Positions 1 through 7,058 of a stretch of 64,000 nucleotides of DNA are shown one piece after another. Origin of the DNA: Prevotella sp. (GTDB lineage: Bacteria; Bacteroidota; Bacteroidia; Bacteroidales; Bacteroidaceae); contig JAJPYN010000008.1 of NCBI GenBank assembly GCA_021204905.1, positions 1 through 64,000 of the forward strand. Reading direction: 5' to 3'. The number at the start of each line of letters is the position of its first letter. The stretch's first letter is position 1. The position numbers were made by a program, and so were the translations under genes. Under the pieces are notes generated by a model. That model had not been told where the DNA came from and made no database searches. It was given only the letters and a program-made list of their open reading frames with translations.

Positions 1-2351
1 ACAAAGGCATCGAAGTGAAGTATTCCGTTTCGGGCTACACAGGCGACGCTCCGACTATTACTCTCGAAATGGGCAGCAAGACCGGCGAAGCGGAGGAACA
101 CGAAATTGAAGGCGTTGAAGGTACCGACGGCATAATCTCGTTCACGTTCTCGTCAGACGAGGATTTCGACCCGGCAAATGTCGTGAAGATTGTCATTAAA
201 GCGACCTCAGCCTGCACGGTAACCATCGATTACATTAAGCTGGTTACCACCACGATTGAGACGAGTTCGTCAAGCTTCATCACCACAACGACAACAGGCG
301 AAGGCGATAACGCGAAGACAAGCTACTACGTGAACCTCAACGTAACGAAGACCGGCGGATATTGGGGTACGGTAACGACGGCTGAGACAACGTCTGAAGG
401 CGACGCGGTTACCTCCGCGACCATCACATACAAAGCAGCAAATAACCTCGCGGGGTTTGAGTACGCGGACACGGGTGATAACAATCAGACCACGCACCTT
501 GATTTGACTTCCTACACCCCCACCGACGGAGAGGCAGTTACTTTCACCGACATGGAGGTGCGCTACACGATTAGTTCCTCGGCGGAAAGAAAGGATGACA
601 ACCGGTTGCGCGTGATGCTCGAGCTGATGGACGCTGACGGCAGTTACAAGAACATCGAGGTGTACGACACTTACAGCGTCGGCCGCATCAGGGTGAAGTT
701 TGCCGATTATCATGATGAGATTAATAACAAAGACAGCATCGATTTCACGAACATCCAGACCCTCACGTTCTTGTTGGAGAACATCCCCGAGGACGAGAAC
801 CCCGTGCTGAACATCGAGTCGATTCAGCTTTTCACCTCAGAAAGCATTCCCGATCTTGGCAGCGAGGCAGACACCTTGCTCATCTCGCAGATGTACGTTA
901 CCGACACCGCCTCCAAGGTTACGCCGAAGAACGAAAACGGTTCCGTCGACGCGAAGGCAACAGTCGCTTCTACCGCTGAATGGACGCTCGCCACGTGGTA
1001 TTTCGACGACGTCAACATGGACAATTATTGGGGCGCCGAAGTGAACGTTACCACCTCGTCAAAGTGCGCCGTGCGTCTCGAAATCGTTTACAAAAACACC
1101 ATCCCGAGCATTGATAACAACTGCGAGTGCATCTCGTTCCATTGCAATGGTACCGAGACCACGCGCACGCTGCTCCTGCCGTTTATTAAGAATGAGTACA
1201 TCAGCTCCGGCACGGATGCACAAAGCAGTGATGTTAAAATGGCATTGGCAGGTGATAACAGCAGCCAAGCCGACATCTCTTCGGACGTAACGCAGATTTA
1301 CCTCATTTGGGGCAGGGTAACCAGTGATGATATGGATGTTGATTTAACAGACAACAACCCCATCGAGTTCACCATCAACAGCGCGCGACTCTTGCAGAAA
1401 GACGCTTACTCCAACGATTACCTCACCATCACGGTGAACACCGACGAGGGCTATTGCACCTATTACAACGAGAAGCAAGCCTACAAGATGCCCTACGGCA
1501 TGCAAGGCACGAAGATCACCGGCATCGGCACCAAGGATGAAAGCATGAGCTCGGAAGATGAAGATTACTACACGTTGAGCACAAACTGGGAGTACAAAAA
1601 CGAGAATAACAACCTCGAAGGCGGCGATGAGGTTCCGGCAGGCACGCCGTTGCTGCTCCAAGGCTCTGAGGATCAGAACGTTATCTTGAGTTACACCGCG
1701 TTTTATGCTGATAATTCCTCTTCAAGCGAAGGAGAAAGCAACGACGCTAAGAGGTTGGCAGAAGGCGATGTCGATAACGGAGAAGGCGGCTCGGAAAGCA
1801 CGACAAACCTGCTTCACGGTAGCGACACGCAAACCACGCCTGCAACGATGAAGAGCATTACTCACAATGACCTTGGGGACAATTCAGTTTCCGAGACTTC
1901 TGAAGACGGCGATTCGAATAGCAGTGGTGATACAACGGTTTCCGACGACGAATATTATTACTACATCTTCACTTACAAGACCGGCACGCAGGACAGCGAC
2001 GGCAATTATGGTTGGCCTTACGAGAACCTCGGTTTCTACTGGTCGTCAGTTTACAAAGGCGGTCCGTTCTGCAGCAATGCCCATCGCGCTTGGCTCGCGC
2101 TGCCGAAGAGCACTGTTGATAACCTTGGGGTTGAGGCCGCGACGGAAGGCAAGACCATCGGTTTCGTCATCGGCGACAACAGTAACACCGACGATAATTC
2201 CGCATCTGACAACGAGACGACGGGCATCGCCACGATTAAGACAGCCGCCCCTGCCGACGGCGCGATTTACACCCTGCAAGGCATCCGCGTGAACAGCATG
2301 GACAGGCCCGGCATCTACATCGTCGGCGGCCGCAAAGTGGTGAAGAAATAA
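1..2351 (+). CDS. Large secreted protein, 3' part only, with a C-terminal sorting-like tail
   Basis: The reading frame is open from the first bases of the window, so the 5' end with any signal peptide lies outside; about 780 residues are visible. The protein is rich in Thr, Ser, Asp and Glu with beta-type patterns, and I do not recognise a catalytic domain. From about residue 470 it holds a module also found in the 1457-aa protein at 50066-54439: a GY-T-Y start, a PAGTPLLL stretch, an LHG motif, a GFYW motif and AWLALPKS. It ends IYTLQGIRV then RPGIYIVGGRKVVKK, which resembles a shortened Bacteroidota type A (T9SS-like) C-terminal signal; that role is inference. A 58-aa peptide gene starts 21 bp after the stop. 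Probably surface-exposed or secreted; function unknown. Confidence 0.85.
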   Translation, partial: KGIEVKYSVSGYTGDAPTITLEMGSKTGEAEEHEIEGVEGTDGIISFTFSSDEDFDPANVVKIVIKATSACTVTIDYIKLVTTTIETSSSSFITTTTTGEGDNAKTSYYVNLNVTKTGGYWGTVTTAETTSEGDAVTSATITYKAANNLAGFEYADTGDNNQTTHLDLTSYTPTDGEAVTFTDMEVRYTISSSAERKDDNRLRVMLELMDADGSYKNIEVYDTYSVGRIRVKFADYHDEINNKDSIDFTNIQTLTFLLENIPEDENPVLNIESIQLFTSESIPDLGSEADTLLISQMYVTDTASKVTPKNENGSVDAKATVASTAEWTLATWYFDDVNMDNYWGAEVNVTTSSKCAVRLEIVYKNTIPSIDNNCECISFHCNGTETTRTLLLPFIKNEYISSGTDAQSSDVKMALAGDNSSQADISSDVTQIYLIWGRVTSDDMDVDLTDNNPIEFTINSARLLQKDAYSNDYLTITVNTDEGYCTYYNEKQAYKMPYGMQGTKITGIGTKDESMSSEDEDYYTLSTNWEYKNENNNLEGGDEVPAGTPLLLQGSEDQNVILSYTAFYADNSSSSEGESNDAKRLAEGDVDNGEGGSESTTNLLHGSDTQTTPATMKSITHNDLGDNSVSETSEDGDSNSSGDTTVSDDEYYYYIFTYKTGTQDSDGNYGWPYENLGFYWSSVYKGGPFCSNAHRAWLALPKSTVDNLGVEAATEGKTIGFVIGDNSNTDDNSASDNETTGIATIKTAAPADGAIYTLQGIRVNSMDRPGIYIVGGRKVVKK

Positions 2352-2372
2352 CCTTTTAACACGACGAAGATT

Positions 2373-2549
2373 ATGAAGACGAAATATATTAAGCCCGAGA
2401 CGCAGCTGTTGGACATCAATTTGGATAATTATCTGCAAACAGATGTTGCTGCTACAACACCGACGAAGTTGGGTGATGACTTTGGAAAAGGCAAGGGCAA
2501 CGATTGGGTCTTTGACGACGACTACGACGAAGGCGACGGCCTTTGGTAA
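2373..2549 (+). CDS. 58-aa acidic peptide paired with the upstream secreted protein
   Basis: ATG at 2373, 21 bp after the stop of the large secreted protein and in the same transcription direction. The peptide starts MKTKYIKPETQLLDINL and ends with an Asp/Gly/Trp-rich tail (NDWVFDDDYDEGDGLW). There is no signal peptide or membrane segment. Its layout matches the 53-aa peptide at 54455-54616 (MKIYIKPST start, DNW and GFDW tail), which also follows a protein with the same C-terminal module. Many Bacteroidales genomes carry short proteins beginning MKK-Y--P; I place it in that loose group from memory. Function unknown. The paired context suggests it works with, or is regulated with, the large protein. 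The reading frame is convincing because of the second copy. Confidence 0.75.
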   Translation: MKTKYIKPETQLLDINLDNYLQTDVAATTPTKLGDDFGKGKGNDWVFDDDYDEGDGLW

Positions 2550-2676
2550 CGCTCTGAAACACAGGCTCAGGCTCGGTGCGGCCGGGCTTCTGCCTTGTTT
2601 CGACTATGAACAAACCTGCGTGAAAAGTTCATTTTAGATAAGGTTAGTTAAAATTTCTATTGACTTGACGCAGAGC

Positions 2677-2733
2677 TCCGGCAGGGTTTCCGCCACTTGC
2701 GATAAGGCGCGGGCATCCTGCCGGGATTTTTTT
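2677..2733 (+). terminator. Intrinsic terminator after the secreted protein/peptide pair
   Basis: CCGGCAGG at 2678-2685 pairs with CCTGCCGG at 2717-2724, followed by GA and a run of seven T. The loop is about 31 nt. It ends transcription before the rpsA promoter. Confidence 0.75.
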
Positions 2734-2824
2734 GCAAAGCGGGGGGCAAGTCTTATTGCTACGTCGTCGGGGCAGCTTGCAAGGATTGTTTTATGCATAA
2801 TTTTTCATTAAAACCGCCGAAAAC

Positions 2825-2856
2825 TTTGTCTATGTCGCCGTTTCGCACTACCTTCG
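2825..2856 (+). promoter_or_regulatory. rpsA promoter, Bacteroidota type
   Basis: TTTG at 2825-2828, a 20-bp spacer, then TACCTTCG at 2849-2856. This fits the -33/-7 pattern of the primary sigma factor in Bacteroidota. The predicted leader is about 100 nt long. Confidence 0.75.
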
Positions 2857-2963
2857 CAGCCGGTTTCGCCGCAAAATCGCGCGTCAGGCGTGGCGCACGG
2901 GCGGAGCCGCGAGAGTTAATTCACATAATGTCAAACTTTTAATTTTTTAGCAAAAACTATTTT

Positions 2964-4730
2964 ATGGCAGATTTCAAAAATGTCACGCCATTAGAAGATT
3001 TTAATTGGGACGAATTCGAGAAGGACACGGTCAAGACGGGCGATGTGTCGGCTTGCGAGAAGGCTTACGACGAGACGTTGAACAAGGTGTCGGACCATCA
3101 GGTGGTGGAAGGCACGGTGATTGCTGTGGACAAGAAGGAAGTGGTTGTCAACATCGGTTACAAGAGCGACGGCATCATTCCCGCTGCGGAGTTCCGTTAC
3201 AACCCCGACCTGAAGCCGGGCGACAAGGTGGATGTTTACGTTGAGAGCCAGGAGAACCGTCAAGGCCAGCTCGTGTTGTCGCACAAGAAGGCGCGTCTGA
3301 GCAAGAGTTGGGACCGCGTGAATGCCGCGATGGAGGCCGACGAGATTGTTCAGGGCTTCATCAAATGCCGCACGAAAGGCGGTATGATTGTCGATGTGTT
3401 CGGCATCGAGGCGTTCCTTCCCGGCAGCCAGATCGATGTTCATCCCATCCGCGATTACGACGTGTTCGTTGGCAAGACGATGGAGTTCAAAATCGTGAAG
3501 ATCAACCAAGAATTCAAGAACGTTGTCGTGTCGCATAAAGCACTCATCGAGGCCGAACTCGAAGAGAACAAGAAAGCGCTTATTGCCAAGCTCGAGAAGG
3601 GCCAGATCCTCGAAGGCACCGTGAAGAACATCACATCCTACGGCGTGTTTGTCGACCTCGGCGGCGTGGACGGCCTGATACACATCACCGACCTGTCGTG
3701 GGGACGAATCAGCGACCCGCACGAGGTGGTGCAGCTCGACGAGAAGATCAATGTCGTCATCATCGATTTCGACAGCGAGCGCGAGCGTATAGCATTGGGT
3801 CTCAAACAGTTAACGCCCCATCCGTGGGAAGCGCTCTCGGCCGATCTCAAACAGGGCGACCGCATTAAAGGCAAGGTTGTGGTCATCGCCGACTACGGTG
3901 CGTTCGTCGAAGTGGCGCCCGGCGTCGAAGGCCTCATCCACGTCTCGGAAATGTCGTGGAGCCAGCACCTGCGCTCGGCACAAGACTTCCTGCACGTGGG
4001 CGACGAGGTGGAGGCCGTTATCCTCACCCTCGACCGCGAAGAGCGCAAGATGTCGCTCGGCATTAAGCAGCTCAAAGAAGACCCGTGGGAGAATATCGAA
4101 ACGAAATACCCCGTGGGCAGCCGCCACATGGCAAAGGTGCGCAACTTCACCAACTTCGGCATCTTCGCCGAGCTTGAAGAGGGCGTCGACGGCCTGATTC
4201 ACATCTCCGACCTGTCGTGGACAAAGAAGGTGAAGCACCCGTCGGAATTCACGCAGGTGGGCGCCGAAATCGAAGTGCTCGTGCTCGAGATCGACAAGGA
4301 CAACCGCCGCCTGAGCCTCGGCCATAAGCAGCTCGAAGAGAACCCGTGGGACACCTACGAAACCATCTACACGCCCGGCTCAATCCACAAAGGCAAGGTC
4401 GCCGAGATGATGGAGAAAGGTGCGGTCATCGTGCTCAACGAAGGCGGTGAAGGGTTCGCCACGCCGCGCCACCTCGTCAAAGAAGACGGCACAAAGGTGC
4501 AGCAAGGCGAGGAGCTCGACTTCAAAGTCATCGAGTTCGTTAAGGACACCAAGCGCATCATCCTCTCCCACAGCCGCACGTTCGAGCCCGACCAGAAAGG
4601 CGATAAGCCCGGCCGCAAACGCGCTGCAAAGAAGGCCGAACCGCAAGTGAACAATGTTGCAGCCAGCACCTCGCTCGGCGACATCGATGCCCTTGCCGCA
4701 CTCAAGGCGCAACTGGAAGAAGGCAAGTAA
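2964..4730 (+). CDS. rpsA: 30S ribosomal protein S1
   Basis: 588 aa. S1 binds mRNA on the 30S subunit and helps initiation on transcripts lacking strong Shine-Dalgarno sites, which is the normal case in this phylum. Six S1 RNA-binding domains can be followed at about residues 46-108, 128-192, 213-281, 298-368, 385-455 and 472-537; the later ones carry the usual VDGLIH-SDLSW blocks. The N-terminus (MADFKNVTPLEDFNWDEFEK) is typical of Bacteroidota S1. A basic stretch (PGRKRAAKKAE) and a helical tail follow the last domain. It is transcribed alone from its own promoter and ended by a hairpin at 4812-4846. Its stop codon lies in the first unit of a tandem repeat that runs downstream. Confidence 0.97.
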   Translation: MADFKNVTPLEDFNWDEFEKDTVKTGDVSACEKAYDETLNKVSDHQVVEGTVIAVDKKEVVVNIGYKSDGIIPAAEFRYNPDLKPGDKVDVYVESQENRQGQLVLSHKKARLSKSWDRVNAAMEADEIVQGFIKCRTKGGMIVDVFGIEAFLPGSQIDVHPIRDYDVFVGKTMEFKIVKINQEFKNVVVSHKALIEAELEENKKALIAKLEKGQILEGTVKNITSYGVFVDLGGVDGLIHITDLSWGRISDPHEVVQLDEKINVVIIDFDSERERIALGLKQLTPHPWEALSADLKQGDRIKGKVVVIADYGAFVEVAPGVEGLIHVSEMSWSQHLRSAQDFLHVGDEVEAVILTLDREERKMSLGIKQLKEDPWENIETKYPVGSRHMAKVRNFTNFGIFAELEEGVDGLIHISDLSWTKKVKHPSEFTQVGAEIEVLVLEIDKDNRRLSLGHKQLEENPWDTYETIYTPGSIHKGKVAEMMEKGAVIVLNEGGEGFATPRHLVKEDGTKVQQGEELDFKVIEFVKDTKRIILSHSRTFEPDQKGDKPGRKRAAKKAEPQVNNVAASTSLGDIDALAALKAQLEEGK

Positions 4731-4815
4731 GGCTTGATTCAAAACAGTAAGGCCTTAGATAAAAAACAGTAAGACCTGAATCAAAACAGTAAGGTCTGAT
4801 TCATAATCATGAGGT
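4727..4815 (+). repeat. Tandem repeat trail starting at the rpsA stop codon
   Basis: A 20-22-bp unit recurs with the word GTAAGG (or a close variant) at 4727, 4747, 4769, 4789 and, degraded, about 4811. Units carry AAAACAGTAAGG and GATTCAAAACA. The first unit contains the rpsA stop TAA (4728-4730), and the fifth runs into the left arm of the terminator hairpin. Confidence 0.85.
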
Positions 4816-4846
4816 CGGTTCCAAACGGGGCCGGCCTTGTTTTTTG
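4812..4846 (+). terminator. rpsA intrinsic terminator
   Basis: AGGTCGGTTCC (4812-4822) pairs with GGGGCCGGCCT (4827-4837), an 11-bp stem with three G-U pairs and a 4-nt loop, followed by TGTTTTTT. Confidence 0.8.
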
Positions 4847-4901
4847 AAACGAATTAAACGGCAATTAAACCTAAATTAAAGCAACAACGAAGTCGCATTA
4901 C

Positions 4902-5011
4902 AGTAGCAACTAAGATGAATTTTAGTAGCAACTAAGGTGCGTTTTCGTAGCAACTAAGATGAATTTTAGTAGCAACTAAGGTGCGTTTTAGTAGCAACTA
5001 AGGTGCAATTA
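4902..5011. repeat. 22-bp tandem repeat with AGTAGCAACTAAG core
   Basis: Five units begin at 4902, 4924, 4946, 4968 and 4990, an exact 22-bp period. Each starts AGTAGCAACTAAG (third copy CGTAGCAACTAAG) and the rest alternates between two versions, ATGAATTTT and GTGCGTTTT. The core is the reverse complement of CTTAGTTGCTACT, the left box of the dispersed element found elsewhere in the window. It lies between the rpsA terminator and the rho promoter. The 4731-5140 gap also holds both of those features and the rho leader. Confidence 0.9.
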
Positions 5012-5024
5012 AGTTGCCGTTTTG

Positions 5025-5056
5025 TTTGGCGGTTTCGCGCCTTTGCATTACTTTTG
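5025..5056 (+). promoter_or_regulatory. rho promoter, Bacteroidota type
   Basis: TTTG at 5025-5028, a 20-bp spacer, TACTTTTG at 5049-5056. The start of transcription should fall around 5060-5064, giving a leader of about 80 nt. Confidence 0.8.
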
Positions 5057-5059
5057 CAT

Positions 5060-5116
5060 CGGTTTTCGAGAGCCGTTCACGAGGGAGAGCCCCTTTTTCC
5101 CGGAAACCGTTTTTTC
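5060..5116 (+). promoter_or_regulatory. Terminator-like hairpin at the start of the rho leader (possible attenuator)
   Basis: CGGTTTTC (5060-5067) pairs with GGAAACCG (5102-5109) and is followed by six T. It sits between the promoter and the rho ATG at 5141 and begins at the likely transcription start. It could act as an attenuator or as a 5' stabilising stem. Rho autoregulation by leader attenuation is known in E. coli; its use here is inference. Confidence 0.5.
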
Positions 5117-5140
5117 AATTAAACTCATTTAAAACACATA

Positions 5141-7006
5141 ATGTACACTAAGGACGAACTGATGTCCAAGAGTTACGAGGCTCTTGTCGACATCGCAAAA
5201 TCGATGAATGTGGAGGTGGGCAAACACTCCACAGCCGAAGAAATCAGTTATGCCATCCTCGACTTCCAGGCCGATGAGGAAGGCAGCAAGAACCCGCTTA
5301 GCAAACGGCGCAACCGCCAGCACGGCGCGAAGAATAATGCCGCGAAAACAGCTAACGCGAAGGCTGAACCGGCCCCCGCGCCTGCGCAAGAGGCGCCGCT
5401 GTTCAGTAGTCAAACCGCCGGCGCTGCGAATGATGTTTCAAGCGAAAACGCCGCGAAGGAGGCAGCCGCGCCGGAGAAGGTTTACAGCTCGCCGGAAGAG
5501 GAACTTGCAGCCCTGCCGAAGCATCGCGGGCGCCGCACGAAGCGCGAGATGGAGCTCATTAATCTGATTAAGGAGAATAAGCGCAAGGCGGCTGAGGCGC
5601 AAAGTATTTCAAACCAAGAAGAGCAATCAAGCGCCGCCGAGACGCCGAAAGTCGAGCCTGCCGAAGCAACGAAGAGCGACGCGCCCGCAACCGACAACGA
5701 CGGCGTATGGGAAGGCGATCCCGGCGACGGCACCGACTTCATCCCCGTTGTCGACGTGCCCATCGAGGACAGCCAGATCTCGCCGGCATACGACATCTTC
5801 GACAACCCCTATTACGCGCAGCCGGCGCAGCATGTGGAGAACCTCGCGCAGGAGACGGCCGGCAGCGAGAAGGAGGAGTTCTCGTTCGACAACCTCATCG
5901 ATTGCAACGGCGTGATGGAGACCCTCAACGACGGTTACGGCTTCCTCCGTTCGAGCGATTACAACTACCTTTCTTCGCCCGACGACGTTTATGTTTCGCA
6001 GGTCTTTGTCAAGAAATACGGCCTGAAAACGGGCGATGTCGTGCAAGGTAAGGTGCGGCCGCCGAAAGAGGGCGAGCAGTACTTCACGCTCACATCAGCC
6101 ACGATGATTAACGGCCGCGACCCCAACGAAATCCGCGACCGCATAGCCTTCGAGCACCTCACGCCGCTCTTCCCCGACGAGAAATTCACCCTCTGCGGCG
6201 ACGCGAAAACCACCAATGTCAGCACGCGCATCGTCGACCTCTTCTCGCCAATAGGCAAAGGGCAGCGCGCGCTAATCGTGGCGCAACCGAAAACGGGTAA
6301 AACGATTCTGATGAAAGACATCGCCAACGCCATCGCCGCCAATCATCCCGAAGCTTACTTGATGATGCTGCTCATCGACGAGCGCCCCGAGGAAGTAACC
6401 GACATGGCGCGCACCGTCAACGCCGAGGTCATCGCATCAACCTTCGACGAGCCTGCCGACCGCCACGTGAAAATCGCGGGCATCGTGCTCGAGAAAGCAA
6501 AAAGGCTTGTGGAATGCGGCCACGACGTCGTCATTTTCCTCGACTCCATCACACGCCTCGCGCGCGCTTACAACACCGTTGCGCCGGCATCAGGCAAGGT
6601 GCTCACCGGCGGCGTCGATGCCAACGCTTTGCAGAAACCGAAACGCTTCTTCGGTGCGGCAAGAAACATCGAGGGCGGCGGCTCGCTGACAATAATCGCT
6701 ACGGCGCTCATCGACACCGGTTCGAAGATGGACGAGGTGATTTTCGAAGAGTTTAAAGGCACCGGCAACATGGAGCTGCAACTCGACCGCTCGCTGTCGA
6801 ACAAGCGCATCTTCCCGTCGGTGAACCTCGTGGCATCAAGCACGCGCCGCGACGATCTGCTGCAAGACGAGACAACGCTCAACCGCATGTGGATCCTCCG
6901 CAAACACATCTCCGACATGACGGCGATGGAAGCGATGGACACCATTCGCCAAAGCCTTGTAAACACTCGCGACAACGACGAATTTCTCATGTCGATGAAT
7001 TCGTAA
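5141..7006 (+). CDS. rho: Transcription termination factor Rho
   Basis: 621 aa. Rho is a hexameric RNA-dependent ATPase that moves along nascent RNA and ends transcription. The N-terminal Rho domain is at about residues 5-45. A low-complexity, charged, Ala/Glu/Lys-rich insertion spans about 46-245, which makes the protein longer than the roughly 420-aa E. coli Rho; such insertions are common in Bacteroidota. The RNA-binding OSB-type domain follows (about 250-330, [14 protein letters not shown]). The ATPase core has Walker A AQPKTGKT (381-388) and Walker B VVIFLDS (463-469), then the conserved TRLARAYN. It has its own promoter and a structured leader. uvrA starts 52 bp downstream, so the two may be cotranscribed. 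Confidence 0.97.
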   Translation: MYTKDELMSKSYEALVDIAKSMNVEVGKHSTAEEISYAILDFQADEEGSKNPLSKRRNRQHGAKNNAAKTANAKAEPAPAPAQEAPLFSSQTAGAANDVSSENAAKEAAAPEKVYSSPEEELAALPKHRGRRTKREMELINLIKENKRKAAEAQSISNQEEQSSAAETPKVEPAEATKSDAPATDNDGVWEGDPGDGTDFIPVVDVPIEDSQISPAYDIFDNPYYAQPAQHVENLAQETAGSEKEEFSFDNLIDCNGVMETLNDGYGFLRSSDYNYLSSPDDVYVSQVFVKKYGLKTGDVVQGKVRPPKEGEQYFTLTSATMINGRDPNEIRDRIAFEHLTPLFPDEKFTLCGDAKTTNVSTRIVDLFSPIGKGQRALIVAQPKTGKTILMKDIANAIAANHPEAYLMMLLIDERPEEVTDMARTVNAEVIASTFDEPADRHVKIAGIVLEKAKRLVECGHDVVIFLDSITRLARAYNTVAPASGKVLTGGVDANALQKPKRFFGAARNIEGGGSLTIIATALIDTGSKMDEVIFEEFKGTGNMELQLDRSLSNKRIFPSVNLVASSTRRDDLLQDETTLNRMWILRKHISDMTAMEAMDTIRQSLVNTRDNDEFLMSMNS

Positions 7007-7058
7007 GCGCTTTTCTCCCGGGCTCATTTTTCCATAAGCCTTTCGCCGCGCGTTTTTC

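Larger units (their letters stand above)
2550..2963. other. Intergenic region between peptide gene and rpsA
   Basis: This 414-bp gap holds an intrinsic terminator (2677-2733) for the upstream pair, the rpsA promoter (2825-2856) and a roughly 100-nt rpsA leader. The last 30 bases before the rpsA ATG are A/T-rich and have no Shine-Dalgarno sequence, as is usual in Bacteroidota. I see no further gene. Confidence 0.7.

Noticed and set aside
2443..2637. 64-codon frame overlapping the 58-aa peptide gene
   Set aside because: It is in a different frame and Arg/Leu-rich; the peptide at 2373-2549 is supported by its counterpart at 54455-54616.
4902..5011. CRISPR array
   Set aside because: The repeat is 22 bp with no unique spacers, only two alternating unit endings, and no cas genes are present.
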